From assembly GCA_016208855.1 (NCBI GenBank), contig JACQXF010000074.1, forward strand, positions 1-42,436: a DNA stretch of 42,436 nt, in the 5' to 3' direction. A model generated the notes under the pieces. It ran no database searches and was not told where the DNA came from. It worked only from the letters and a program-made list of their open reading frames with translations. Both the position numbers and the translations under genes were made by a program. Position 1 is the first letter of the stretch; each line of letters starts with the position of its first letter. Shown here one piece after another: positions 22,424-31,800 of the stretch. This DNA is from Nitrospirota bacterium. Lineage in GTDB: Bacteria; Nitrospirota; Thermodesulfovibrionia; UBA6902; DSMQ01.

Positions 22424-25174
22424 ATGGTCACTATCACAATAGACGGCAAAAAGATAGAAATACCTGAGAATACGACTGTCCTTGAGGCAGCAAGGATGCT
22501 TGACATCCCTATCCCTACACTTTGTCATCATCCGAAGCTCACGCCTTTTGGCGGATGCAGGATGTGCATTGTAGAGATAAAAGGGATTCCAAGGCCTGTT
22601 ACATCCTGTACAACCCCCGTGTCAGAAGGCATGGAGGTGGCAACCTCAACCGCCCAGCTTGAAGGCCTGAGAAAGACTGTCATGGAGCTAATACTCTCTG
22701 ACCATCCAAATGACTGCATGATTTGCGAGAAGGCCGGGGCCTGCACACTGCAGGAGCTTGCTTATTTCTATGGCGTAAGGGAAAACAGGCTTGCCGGCGA
22801 AAGAAGGACATATACAAAGAAAGACGGAAATCCATTTATTGAGAGGGATCTGGAGAAATGCATACTCTGCAGCAGATGTGTGAAGGCATGCGATGAAATT
22901 CAGGGCGTGGAAGCCATTGATTTTGGTTACAGGGGATTTAAGTCAAAGATATGCACATCCTATGAAAAAGACCTTGACTGTGAATTCTGCGGCCAGTGTG
23001 TTGCTGTATGCCCTACAGGCGCACACACAGGGAAACAGTGGGCATTTAAAGGCAGGCAGAAAGATATAAGGGAAATAGATACCGTCTGCCCATACTGCGG
23101 CACAGGATGCAATATCACACTTCACGTAAGAAAGTCTGTATCAGGAGAAGAGGTCGTAAGAGTGACCTCAAAAGAGGACACATGGAATGAAGGCTGGCTT
23201 TGCGTAAAAGGAAGGTTTGGATATAAATTCATCAACAACCCGGACAGGCTTACAAAGCCGCTTATAAGGATAACACCAAAAGACCGTGAGGCGTCAGGCG
23301 TAAAGCGTGAGGAGAATTCCCCTTACGACTCGCACCTTACGCCTTACGAACTTTTTAGGGAAGCCACCTGGGATGAGGCGCTGGATTATGTAGCAAGCAG
23401 ATTAAAAGAGATAAAGGAGAAGCACGGCGCTGACTCTATCGGAGGACTCTCCTCTGCCCGGTGCACAAATGAAGAGAATTATCTATTTCAGAAATTCATA
23501 AGGGCCGTTATAGGCACAAACAATATAGACCACTGCGCCCGTCTCTGACACGCCCCAACTGTTGCCAGTTTGGCAACCATATTCGGCTCAGGGGCGATGA
23601 CCAATTCCATAAAAGAGATAGAAGGTATGGAGGTTATATTCATTATCGGGTCAAACACAAAAGAGACACATCCTGTTATTGCCAACAGGATGATAAAGGC
23701 CTACAGGAAAGGTACAAAGATAATAGTCGCTGACCCGCGAAGGGTGCCGATGGTTAAGTTTGCAGAGCTCTTTTTAAATCTCCGACCTGGCACAGATGTG
23801 GCGCTTCTTAACGGGCTTGCCCATGTGATACTTAAGGAAGGCATATATAATAAAGAATTTATAGATGAAAAAACAGAGGGCTTTAATGAATGGAAGGCTT
23901 CTGTAGAAAAATTCACCCCGGAATATGTTGAGGAAATTACAGGCGTTCCTTCAGGAGACATTATTAAAGCCGCAAGGCTTTACGGAGGTTCAAGAAAGGC
24001 AGGAATCTTCTACACAATGGGTATAACACAGCACACCTGCGGAACTGACAATGTAAATGCTATTGCAAACCTGGCGCTTCTTACGGGCAACATCGGCAGG
24101 GAGTCCACAGGAATAAATCCCCTGAGAGGGCAGAATAATGTTCAGGGGTCTTCTGACGCAGGGGCATTGCCAAATGTTTATCCCGGTTACCAGAGGGTAG
24201 ACGTGCCTGAGATACAGAATAAGTTTGAGGAGGCATGGGGTGTAGAGCTTTCTCCAAAACAGGGGCTTAAATCAACTGAGATGGTTCCTGCCGCGCTAAA
24301 AGGAAAAATAAAGGCGCTTTACGTTATAGGAGAAAATCCTCTTGTTACAGACCCGAATCTTAACCATACATTTGAGGCATTTAAGAACCTTGAGTTTCTG
24401 GTGGTGCAGGATATCTTTATGACTGATACAGCCCAGCTTGCTGATGTAATTCTGCCGGCAGCATGCTTTGCAGAAAAAGACGGCACATTTACAAATACAG
24501 AGAGAAAGGTTCAGAGAATCAGAAAGGCGGTAAATCCGCCTGGCGAGGCAAAAAACGATACAACCATAATAATGGAAGTATCAAAAAGACTTGGCTACCC
24601 GATGGATTATGAGTCTTCAGAAGAAGTGCTGGAGGAATTTGGCCGGGTCTGGCCTGCACTTCAAGGCATTACATACAAACGCATAGAGACGCAAGGCATC
24701 CCATGGCCCTGTCCTACAAAGGATCATCCGGGTACAGAATACCTGTATAAAGGAGGATTTCCGAGGGGCAAGGTTCATTTTACAGGCGTAAACTTTCTGC
24801 CCCCTGCAGAGATTACTGATAAGGATTATCCGTTTGTCCTTACAACAGGGCGCAACCTCTTCCAATATCATGCAGGCTCAATGACACGAAGGGTGGCGCC
24901 TATAGAGGCTCATGCCGGCGAAGCCTATGTTGAGATTAACCCCGCAGACGGAGAGAGACTTAATATTAAGGACGGAGATATTGTCAAAGTTCTCTCAAGG
25001 CGCGGAGAGATAAAGATAAAGGCAAGGATCACAAACCGCGTCTCCAAAGGAATAATATTTATCCCCATGCACTACAGGGAGGCAGCAGCCAATGTTCTTA
25101 CAAGTGACGAAGCCCTTGACAGGCATGTAAAGACGCCTGAATATAAAGTATCTGCTGTCAGGATAGAAAAATAA
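22424..25174 (+). CDS. fdhA: formate dehydrogenase catalytic subunit, selenoprotein
   Basis: One 916-residue protein with an in-frame TGA (23546-23548) read as selenocysteine at residue 375: CARL-Sec-HAPTV matches the active-site motif of formate dehydrogenases, and the frame continues with full family similarity. Domains: NuoG-like [2Fe-2S] (C34, C45, C48 and on), His-Cys [4Fe-4S], double [4Fe-4S] (CILCSRCVKAC; CEFCGQCVAVCP), a [4Fe-4S] of the molybdopterin domain (CPYCGTGC), bis-MGD domains, and the dinucleotide-binding C-terminus. Metal is Mo or W. With the two upstream genes it forms an NAD-linked cytoplasmic formate dehydrogenase. Residues about 287-309 are a repeat-encoded in-frame insertion before the FREATWDEAL segment. 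RBS AGAGGAG. Confidence 0.93.
23285..23348. repeat. in-frame GTAAGGC-type palindrome inside fdhA
   Basis: Left arm 23285-23312 (CGTGAGG, CGTCAGG, CGTAAAG, CGTGAGG words), 8-base centre, right arm 23321-23348 (CCTTACG, CTCGCAC, CTTACG words). It encodes residues about 287-309 of FdhA (EASGVKRE...DSHLTPYE), which do not belong to the family pattern. Same word as 22001-22409 and 25648-25719. Confidence 0.8.
23546..23577 (+). promoter_or_regulatory. selenocysteine UGA and SECIS hairpin
   Basis: The TGA codon (23546-23548) is followed 12 bases later by a perfect stem GTTGCC (23561-23566) / GGCAAC (23572-23577) with loop AGTTT. A G-U at the loop start is the SelB-recognition feature of bacterial SECIS elements, and the distance fits. 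Confidence 0.88.
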
Positions 25175-25184
25175 AGGAGGCAGT

Positions 25185-25643
25185 ATGGCAATTGCAATTG
25201 ATGATCTTAAAAAACAGATACTCTTTGAAGACATAGATGACAGGTTTCTGAATAAGATAGCCGGCAAACTTAAGGCCGTAACAGTTAAGAAGGATAAACA
25301 TATATTTAAGGAAAAGGAAGACACAAAAGGCATATATCTTATCCATTCAGGAAAGGTTGAGATCTCAAAAACAACAACCGACGGGTGGCGGCAGACCCTC
25401 ACAGTCCTTGGGGCAGGCCATTTTTTTGGCGAGCTCGCCATCCTTGAAAAGAGAAGCCATGAGGCTAATGCGCTTGCGCTTGAGGATACCACGCTCTCTC
25501 TTCTTTCAAGCAACGACTTTGAAGGTATAGAGAATGAAGACCTCGTCCTTGCAAATGTAATTCTCAAAAAACTTGCCATTGCATTGAGCAAAAATCTGAG
25601 GAAGATGAACGATAAGTTTCTTAATGTGCTTGTGAATTATTAA
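25185..25643 (+). CDS. cyclic-nucleotide-binding domain protein without DNA-binding domain
   Basis: 152 residues, a single CRP-like cyclic-nucleotide-binding fold with the phosphate-binding cassette region FGELAILEKRSHEANA (about 85-100). The sequence ends after the C-helix, so there is no helix-turn-helix: it cannot act as a classical CRP/FNR. It lies 10 bases after fdhA (AAAGGAGG RBS) and before fhs. It may bind a nucleotide or simply serve as a small sensor for the formate dehydrogenase complex (inference). Confidence 0.82.
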   Translation: MAIAIDDLKKQILFEDIDDRFLNKIAGKLKAVTVKKDKHIFKEKEDTKGIYLIHSGKVEISKTTTDGWRQTLTVLGAGHFFGELAILEKRSHEANALALEDTTLSLLSSNDFEGIENEDLVLANVILKKLAIALSKNLRKMNDKFLNVLVNY

Positions 25644-25647
25644 AAAC

Positions 25648-25719
25648 CGTAAGACGTGAGAGGTAAGGCGTAAGCGGGAAAAGAAAAAGCCCCTAACGTT
25701 TTACGCCTTGCGCCTTACG
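25648..25719. repeat. gene-less GTAAGGC-type palindrome
   Basis: Left arm 25648-25676 (CGTAAGA, CGTGAGA, GGTAAGG, CGTAAGC), AG-rich centre, right arm 25695-25719 (AACGTTTTACGCCTTGCGCCTTACG type). It lies four bases after the CNB-protein stop, in the gap before fhs. Same word as the gene-bearing element at 22001-22409. Confidence 0.8.
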
Positions 25720-25751
25720 AAAATCATTTATAAAAAAAGGAGGATGTAACT

Positions 25752-27485
25752 ATGCCGTATGATGCGACGAAGTTGGCTGACTGGCAAATCTCAGAAGAAG
25801 CAGAAAAGAACATGCCTGCACCTGAAGAGTGGCGCGAAAAATTAGGGCTGCAAAAAGACGAGATGCTTCCCATGGGGCGTCTTGCAAAAGTTGATTTTCT
25901 AAAGGTCATAGAGCGTCTTAAAAATAAGCCCGACGGCAAGTATATTGAAGTAACTGCCATTACCCCGACTCCTCTGGGAGAAGGTAAAAGCACCACATCA
26001 TGCGGATTGATGGAAGGCCTCGGCAAGAGAGGCGTTAATGTCGGAGGCGCCCTGCGCCAGCCTTCAGGCGGACCTACCATGAACGTAAAGGGAACAGCAG
26101 CAGGAGGCGGCAATTCTCTCTTAATTCCCATGACTGAATTTTCATTAGGGCTTACCGGCGACATCAATGACATCATGAATGCGCATAATCTTGCTATGGT
26201 TGCGCTGACAGCCAGAATGCAGCACGAACGCAACTATAATGACGAACAGCTTCAAAGGCTTACAAAGATGAGAAGGCTTGACATAGACCCGACCCGCGTT
26301 GAGATGGGATGGATAATGGACTTCTGCGCACAGAGCCTTCGCAATATAATCATTGGCATAGGCGGCAAACAGGACGGCTTTATGATGCAGTCAAAATTTG
26401 GCATTGCTGTCGGCTCAGAGTGCATGGCAATCCTTTCAGTAGCCAATGACCTTGCCGACCTTAAGCAGCGCTTAAACAATATAACCGTAGCCTTTGACAA
26501 AAGCGGCAAACCTGTCACAACAGGAGATTTGGAAGTAGGCAACGCAATGGCTGCTTTTATGCGCAACACTATAAACCCTACCCTCATGTGCACTGCCGAA
26601 TATAATCCTTGCTTTGTTCATGCCGGGCCGTTTGCGAACATAGCTATAGGACAATCATCTATTATTGCCGACAGGATCGGGTTGAAGCTATTTGACTATC
26701 ACGTCACAGAATCCGGTTTTGCTGCTGATATCGGATTTGAAAAGTTCTGGAACGTTAAGTGCCGCTTCAGCGGACTTAAGCCTCATGTATCAGTGCTGAC
26801 CACTACAGTCCGTGCCCTAAAGATGCACGGCGGCGGACCTAAAGTCGTGCCCGGAAAGGCTCTTCCGGAGGAATACACAAAAGAGAATATCGCATTGGTA
26901 GAAAAAGGCTGCTCCAATATGGTGCATATGATAAACATCATTCGCAAGTCAGGCATTAACCCTGTTGTCTGCATTAACCGTTTCTACACTGATACAAATG
27001 CAGAAGTGGCTGCTATCAAAAAAGCCGCAGAGGCAGCAGGCGCGCGCTGCGCTGTGTCCGAGCACTGGCTCAGAGGCGGCGAAGGAGCGCTTGAACTGGC
27101 AGACGCAGTCATTGATGCCTGTAACGATAAGAACGACTTTAAATTCCTCTATCCGCTTGAGATGAAGCTCAGAGACCGTGTAGCGGTTATCGCAAAAGAG
27201 GTATACGGCGCGGATGGAGTCTCATGGTCAGCAGAAGCTGAGGCTAAAGCGAAGATGCTTGAGGATGATCCAAAGTATGCTGATTATGCAACAATGATGG
27301 TCAAAACCCATCTGAGTCTCACTCATGACCCGGCTCTCAAGGGAGTGCCTAAAGGCTGGACTCTGCCTATAAGGGACATCCTTATTTACTCAGGAGCAAA
27401 ATTCCTCTGCCCATGCGCAGGAACTATAAGCCTAATGCCGGGGACGAGTTCCAATCCTGCTTGTTCTAAAAAAAACTTAGGTTAA
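25752..27485 (+). CDS. fhs: formate-tetrahydrofolate ligase
   Basis: 577 residues. ATP + formate + tetrahydrofolate give 10-formyl-THF, the step after formate dehydrogenase in the methyl branch of the Wood-Ljungdahl pathway. The ATP loop [12 protein letters not shown] (about 71-82) and [16 protein letters not shown] are diagnostic. The start has AAGGAGG upstream. Odd: homologues continue after the MPGTSSNPA segment for roughly 15 residues. Here this tail is replaced by CSKKNLG and a stop located in a GTTAAGG palindrome (27480-27527). The core is intact, so activity is likely retained, but this cannot be shown. It lies downstream of the fdh genes on the same strand. Confidence 0.93.
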   Translation: MPYDATKLADWQISEEAEKNMPAPEEWREKLGLQKDEMLPMGRLAKVDFLKVIERLKNKPDGKYIEVTAITPTPLGEGKSTTSCGLMEGLGKRGVNVGGALRQPSGGPTMNVKGTAAGGGNSLLIPMTEFSLGLTGDINDIMNAHNLAMVALTARMQHERNYNDEQLQRLTKMRRLDIDPTRVEMGWIMDFCAQSLRNIIIGIGGKQDGFMMQSKFGIAVGSECMAILSVANDLADLKQRLNNITVAFDKSGKPVTTGDLEVGNAMAAFMRNTINPTLMCTAEYNPCFVHAGPFANIAIGQSSIIADRIGLKLFDYHVTESGFAADIGFEKFWNVKCRFSGLKPHVSVLTTTVRALKMHGGGPKVVPGKALPEEYTKENIALVEKGCSNMVHMINIIRKSGINPVVCINRFYTDTNAEVAAIKKAAEAAGARCAVSEHWLRGGEGALELADAVIDACNDKNDFKFLYPLEMKLRDRVAVIAKEVYGADGVSWSAEAEAKAKMLEDDPKYADYATMMVKTHLSLTHDPALKGVPKGWTLPIRDILIYSGAKFLCPCAGTISLMPGTSSNPACSKKNLG

Positions 27486-27527
27486 GGTTGAGGTTAAGAG
27501 ATCTCAGCCTTAACCTTAACCTCAACC
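27480..27527. repeat. GTTAAGG-type palindrome at the fhs 3' end
   Basis: Left arm 27480-27498 (GGTTAAGGTTGAGGTTAAG), centre AGATCTCAG, right arm to 27527 (CTTAACCTTAACCTCAACC). It provides the fhs stop codon (27483-27485). The same word occurs at 35801-35850. It could also act as a terminator, but no U tract follows. Confidence 0.8.
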
Positions 27528-27542
27528 TTTTATGGTGTTTTC

Positions 27543-28079
27543 TTGATACTCAAAAATCTTCCTAATATTTTGACAACAACAAGAATACTGCTGCTGCCTT
27601 TTTTTGCAGCTGCGCTTATATATGGATATAATGGCTATGCGCTTATCCTCTTCATATTCGCAGCAGTCACGGATGTGCTGGACGGCCTGCTTGCAAGACT
27701 ACAGAATCAGACAACAACTCTTGGAAGCATCCTTGACCCTGTTGCAGATAAGTTTCTTCTTATAACATCTTTTATCCTTATGACACTCAACGGATGGATA
27801 CCAAAGTGGCTTACCATTACAGTTATAAGCAGGGATTTAATTATAGTAACAGGATGGTTAATTTTTTATTTTGTCACACATACAGTCAAAGTTGAACCAA
27901 GCATGTGGGGGAAAACTGCCAATGTGCTTCAGTCTGTCATGATAGGCATTACGCTCCTGCTTGTTAATATAAAAGGCAGCGCAGATACACCGATGCCTTT
28001 ATTAATTGCTGTTGCCTCTTTTACTGCTGTTTCAGGTATACTTTATATATACAGAGGGTTAAAAACTATAAACGCATAG
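27543..28079 (+). CDS. pgsA: CDP-alcohol phosphatidyltransferase (PgsA-like)
   Basis: 178 residues, four to five membrane helices. The CDP-alcohol signature D-G-x2-A-R-x8-G-x3-D-x3-D is complete (DGLLARLQNQTTTLGSILDPVADK, about 48-71). Opening NLPNILTTTRI is typical of CDP-diacylglycerol-glycerol-3-phosphate transferase, which makes phosphatidylglycerol phosphate; related members with other alcohols cannot be excluded. TTG start: no ATG or GTG gives an open frame nearby, and no clear RBS is visible because a palindromic element lies just upstream. Confidence 0.83.
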   Translation: MILKNLPNILTTTRILLLPFFAAALIYGYNGYALILFIFAAVTDVLDGLLARLQNQTTTLGSILDPVADKFLLITSFILMTLNGWIPKWLTITVISRDLIIVTGWLIFYFVTHTVKVEPSMWGKTANVLQSVMIGITLLLVNIKGSADTPMPLLIAVASFTAVSGILYIYRGLKTINA

Positions 28080-28086
28080 CAAAATA

Positions 28087-28196
28087 AAATCCTAAATCCT
28101 AAGCACGAAATCCTAAATAAACCGTTTAGTGAATTACTTCAGTACCCATAACTAAAAACTCAAAACTAAGAACTCAAAACTCACAAAATCCTAAAC
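28087..28196. repeat. AT-rich word repeats upstream of DUF512 gene
   Basis: Copies of AAATCCTAA (about 28087-28117) and of AAACTCAA (about 28155-28183), closing with AAAATCCTAAA (28185-28195). They fill the whole gap and leave no visible Shine-Dalgarno before the ATG at 28200. Arms are direct rather than cleanly inverted. Confidence 0.65.
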
Positions 28197-28199
28197 TTC

Positions 28200-29492
28200 A
28201 TGAGCCTTACGATAGAGCACATCACAGAAGGAAGCGCTGCCAGCAAGCTCGGCCTTAAGGACGGAGATACAATCATAGAGATCAATAATAATCCGGTAAA
28301 GGATATTATTGACTATATGTATTATTCACAGGAAGGCTCCCTTTCACTAAAGATACAACGCGGAAGCAGGACATATCTATATAAGATAACCAAGAAAGGC
28401 AAGGCCAACCCGGGTTTTGACTTAAAGGAATTCAGGGTAAAGGGATGCAGAAATAAGTGTATATTTTGTTTTGTCAACCAGCTTCCAAAAGGCATGAGAA
28501 AGACGCTTTATCTGAAAGACGACGATTACCGCATGTCGTTTTTATATGGCAACTACATAACGCTGACAAACCTTGCGCCTGCTGACAAAAAACGCATCTT
28601 TGAGCAAAGACTAAGCCCGATGTATATCTCGGTGCATACAACAAATAATGACCTGAGAAAGAAAATACTTGGAAACCAAAAAACAGAAGACATCCTTGAA
28701 GAGATACAGGAGTTTGTAGACAACAAAATAAAGCTTCATACCCAGATTGTCGTTGTCCCTCAGGTGAATGACGGAGAAGAGCTTTCAAAAACGATCAGAG
28801 ATTTATATAAGTTTTATCCACATGTGGCCTCAATCGCGGTTGTCCCGGTAGGGCTTACACGGTTTAAAAATCCACATGTTAAGCCATTTGAAAAATCAGA
28901 CGCCCTAAAGGCAGTTGAGATTGTAAACCAGTTCAGCAGGAGATTTAAGAGGCGTCACGGCGACCCTATTGTGTATGCTGCTGACGAGCTTTTTATAAAG
29001 GCTAACCTGCCCTTCCCTTCCGTCAGTGAATACGGGGATCTCTCCCAAATAGAGAATGGTGTCGGGCTTGTCTCTTCTTTTCTGGATTCCATAAAAAAGT
29101 TAAAGCTTCCTAAAAAAATAGAGCCTAAAAAAGTTATTACCTTTACAGGCGCATCATTTGCCCCTTACCTTAAAGAGGCGCTGCAAAAGCTGAAGGCAAT
29201 AGACGGGCTTTCCCTTGAATTATTTAAAATAGAAAACAGCTTCTTTGGAAATTCAGTCACAGTAACAGGGCTTCTTACAGGAAGAGATATTATCAAGTCC
29301 CTGATGGGCAAGGCAAAAGGGGATTGTCTCTTAGTGCCGAATATTACGCTCAGAGATGGAGAAAACACATTTTTAGATAATGTAACGCTGAAAAATCTTG
29401 AGGAGAGTTTAGAGATGAAGGTAGCGCCAATAGAGCCGACACCAGAGGGCCTCTTAGAAGGGATATTGGATGGATGTAACAGGAAAAACTAA
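28200..29492 (+). CDS. DUF512 family radical-SAM-like iron-sulfur protein with PDZ
   Basis: 430 residues. An N-terminal PDZ-like segment (1-65) contains SAASKLGLKDGDTIIEIN. A cysteine motif follows in VKGCRNKCIFCFVNQLP (about 80-96), the C-x3-C-x2-C of the radical SAM superfamily. The C-terminal DUF512 domain comes last. The family is conserved in anaerobes and is often found near EngA or, as here, core metabolism genes; its function is not established. Its end overlaps aroE by 23 bases. The leader consists only of repeat DNA, and no ribosome-binding site is visible. Confidence 0.88.
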   Translation: MSLTIEHITEGSAASKLGLKDGDTIIEINNNPVKDIIDYMYYSQEGSLSLKIQRGSRTYLYKITKKGKANPGFDLKEFRVKGCRNKCIFCFVNQLPKGMRKTLYLKDDDYRMSFLYGNYITLTNLAPADKKRIFEQRLSPMYISVHTTNNDLRKKILGNQKTEDILEEIQEFVDNKIKLHTQIVVVPQVNDGEELSKTIRDLYKFYPHVASIAVVPVGLTRFKNPHVKPFEKSDALKAVEIVNQFSRRFKRRHGDPIVYAADELFIKANLPFPSVSEYGDLSQIENGVGLVSSFLDSIKKLKLPKKIEPKKVITFTGASFAPYLKEALQKLKAIDGLSLELFKIENSFFGNSVTVTGLLTGRDIIKSLMGKAKGDCLLVPNITLRDGENTFLDNVTLKNLEESLEMKVAPIEPTPEGLLEGILDGCNRKN

Positions 29493-30285
29493 AGTGCTTG
29501 GCATATTTGGCTTTCCTGTAGAACATACGCTCTCTCCAGCTATGCATAACTCTGCGTTTAAAGCACTCGGTCTTGATATGTGCTATTTGCCTTTTAAGGT
29601 CTCTCCTGAAAACCTGCCTCATGCTGTAAACGCAATAAAGGCGCTGAACATCCTTGGAGTGAACACAACAATACCGCACAAGGAAAGAGTAATCCCGCTG
29701 CTTGATGAAATTGACAGCGAGGCGTCTTTCATAGGAGCAGTAAACACAATTGTCAATTCAAACGGAAGGCTGAAGGGATATAACACAGACGGAAGGGGCT
29801 TTATCCACTCCCTCATGGAAGAAGGGGTTTCCATAAACAATAAAGAAATTTTTATAATCGGCGCAGGCGGCGCATCAAGGGCAATTGGTTACTATTTAAA
29901 AAAAAAAATAAAAAGGGTAAGTATCTATGATATTGACCAAGGTAAGTTAGAGAGTCTTGTGAGCGACCTAAATACCATACGAAAAAATGTCTTCATCTCA
30001 AATGATACAAAAGAGATTAAAGGCTTTGATATAGTCATAAACGCAACACCGCTTGGGCTTAAACCTGAGGACCCATTGCCGGTTGATGCTGATATTATCA
30101 CCTCAGGGATGACAATATGTGATTTGATTTATAAAAAGACAGAGCTTCTTAAAATAGCCAATGCTAAAGGCGCAAAGACCATTGACGGCTCCGGCATGCT
30201 TCTTTGGCAGGGAGTGCTTGCTTTTGAATTATGGACAGGATTGAAACCGCCTGTTGACATTATGCGCAAGGCGTTAAGAATATAA
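29470..30285 (+). CDS. aroE: shikimate dehydrogenase
   Basis: 271 residues. NADPH-dependent reduction of 3-dehydroshikimate to shikimate in aromatic amino acid synthesis. Shikimate-binding FGFPVEHTLSPAMHN (about 13-27), catalytic K71 in NTTIPHKE, N-T-D-G near 106, the nucleotide-binding GAGGASRAIGY and C-terminal GMLLWQG are all present. The length matches the family. The ATG overlaps the DUF512 gene, so translation is probably coupled. It converges with the slp gene. Confidence 0.95.
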   Translation: MDVTGKTKVLGIFGFPVEHTLSPAMHNSAFKALGLDMCYLPFKVSPENLPHAVNAIKALNILGVNTTIPHKERVIPLLDEIDSEASFIGAVNTIVNSNGRLKGYNTDGRGFIHSLMEEGVSINNKEIFIIGAGGASRAIGYYLKKKIKRVSIYDIDQGKLESLVSDLNTIRKNVFISNDTKEIKGFDIVINATPLGLKPEDPLPVDADIITSGMTICDLIYKKTELLKIANAKGAKTIDGSGMLLWQGVLAFELWTGLKPPVDIMRKALRI

Positions 30286-30295
30286 AAAAATAGCT

Positions 30296-30850
30296 TTATC
30301 TCCTCCAGGGGTCATACCACCATGGGTCGTACCATGGGTCGTAAGGCCTGTATCTGTAAAACAAGAATGGATAAGGCGGCCCCATGTAGTAGCGTCTGTT
30401 GATTTCTCTTTCCTCCGGCCACAAATAAATCTCTTTTATCTCAAAAAAAGGATAGGAGTATTCCATTTCACCTATCCTGCCTCTTCTCATTTCTATAAAC
30501 TCTCCTGCAATTGTCACCTCCCTCTTTTCCTGATAAACCAGAGGGTCCAGCAGTTCCTCGCCGCGATAAAGCGCCAGAAACCTCTCATTAGTTGCCGTAA
30601 CATCCTTCAAATAACCACGGGAATTCACAGGGACATAAATCGCCTCAATAAGGGAGCCCTCCTTTGTTATTGTAGTCTTAGCTATAATGCCGCCAATTAC
30701 AAAGAGTCTTCCCTTGTTAAGAATAGGGTTTTGTTTAAGCTCAGAGAAGTGTACGTCTAAGATTGCCTTTTGCATAGTCTGCTCCCTAAGCACAGGCGCG
30801 CACGAGGATGCTATCAAGCAAATCAATATTATGAGTGGAAGCCTCTTCAT
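30296..30850 (-). CDS. Slp-family outer membrane lipoprotein
   Basis: 184 residues. A lipoprotein signal with C17 (IASSCAP) is followed by a Slp-like domain (LNKGRLFVIGGIIAKTTI; AGEFIEMRRGRIGEMEYSYPFFEI). The protein ends in an aromatic tail repeating YDPW (YDPWYDPWWYDPWRR). The family is anchored in the outer membrane and induced on starvation in enterobacteria; the function is unknown. AGGCAGGA precedes the start. The gene stands alone and converges with aroE. Confidence 0.85.
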   Translation of the reverse strand: MKRLPLIILICLIASSCAPVLREQTMQKAILDVHFSELKQNPILNKGRLFVIGGIIAKTTITKEGSLIEAIYVPVNSRGYLKDVTATNERFLALYRGEELLDPLVYQEKREVTIAGEFIEMRRGRIGEMEYSYPFFEIKEIYLWPEEREINRRYYMGPPYPFLFYRYRPYDPWYDPWWYDPWRR

Positions 30851-31037
30851 ATAATCCTGCCTTTAAAAATCATCAGCCTATATCATATAGGTAGCACACA
30901 TTGTGATGTAAAGCAACCCAGAAGACTTGGAAAGTCGTTTTGGATAACTACAAAGTTTGGCGAGAATGTTTTTATGTATGTTGTTCCTGAATGTTTTCGT
31001 CAAGCATTGCTATTGGCTTAGCGCACGCCTCCCCAAT

Positions 31038-31442
31038 TCAGGCAAATTGCTCCACCTTTAGTCCTTTAATCTTTTCATAATCTCTCTTATCAGATGTGAC
31101 AACCGAAAAGCCAAGTGATATAGCAGTGGAAGCTATCATGAGGTCATGCGCTCCGATATTGATTCCTTTTTTAGCCAGGCTTGACCATACCCTCGCATAA
31201 ATCCTTGCAGTGCTCAGATCAAAAAAATATACGGGGAATATCTCAATAATCTTCTCTACAAATGCTTCTCTTCTAAGTCTCCTCTTTTCAGAGTCCGCTC
31301 TATAGACACCATGCAAAAGTTCAGAGACCGTAATTACACTTATGCCAAATGGTTCATCCTCTCTCCCATGTATGAGTCTTTCAATATTCTGAGCCCCTCG
31401 CTCTATAGTAATTAGGACGCTTGTATCAAATATTACTCCCAT
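31038..31442 (-). CDS. vapC: VapC-type PIN-domain ribonuclease toxin
   Basis: 134 residues with PIN-domain acidic residues: D6 (FDTSVLI), E41 (VSELLHG), D99 (GAHDLMIAS) and D118 (TSDKRDY). VapC toxins cleave RNA and are neutralised by the cognate antitoxin. The start overlaps the antitoxin gene's end by 10 bases. It forms a type II toxin-antitoxin module between slp and purN. Confidence 0.88.
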   Translation of the reverse strand: MGVIFDTSVLITIERGAQNIERLIHGREDEPFGISVITVSELLHGVYRADSEKRRLRREAFVEKIIEIFPVYFFDLSTARIYARVWSSLAKKGINIGAHDLMIASTAISLGFSVVTSDKRDYEKIKGLKVEQFA

Positions 31443-31714
31443 TGTTTCTCCCTTGGCATAGACGGCTGGTGTTTTATAATCTCTTTTAAATCCATTTCAA
31501 ATTTTTCAATTTCATCGCCTAAATGAGGGAGTTTTTTTACCATGTCTCTCAATTCTCCTAAAGTTCTCTCCTTATGATGGCTTTCCGCAGGACAAATAGA
31601 GGCTATAGGTTTACCGGCCCTCATGATTGTGTAATGATTTCCTCTGTATTTAATAGAATTCAGGATTTCTGAGAACTTTCTGACTGCCTCTGTTGCAGTA
31701 ACCGTTTTCTCCAT
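31433..31714 (-). CDS. Phd/YefM-type antitoxin
   Basis: 93 residues. N-terminal Phd/YefM fold (VTATEAVRKFSEILNSI, about 4-20; ITxxGKP-like YTIMRAGKPIASICPA, 28-43) binds DNA, and the acidic C-terminal half should wrap the VapC toxin. It is first in the operon with GGAGGGG upstream. It should autorepress the promoter; no operator was identified. Confidence 0.85.
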   Translation of the reverse strand: MEKTVTATEAVRKFSEILNSIKYRGNHYTIMRAGKPIASICPAESHHKERTLGELRDMVKKLPHLGDEIEKFEMDLKEIIKHQPSMPREKQWE

Positions 31715-31800
31715 AACCCCTCCTTTTCAATAAAATATGATAATCAGATTTTACATAAAAAAAGTTTTTCAGTCAAATGGTTTTTTGTATTTTAACACTT

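Noticed and set aside
23546..23548. In-frame stop making fdhA a broken gene
   Set aside because: The motif around it is the known selenocysteine site, the frame continues without shift, and a SECIS hairpin follows.
25185..25643. CRP/FNR transcription regulator of the formate operon
   Set aside because: The protein ends after the nucleotide-binding domain; no helix-turn-helix is present.
30770..31021. Plus-strand open frame between slp and vapC
   Set aside because: It starts inside slp on the other strand, has no RBS and matches no family I know; a gene remnant around 30930-31020 is possible but not supported.
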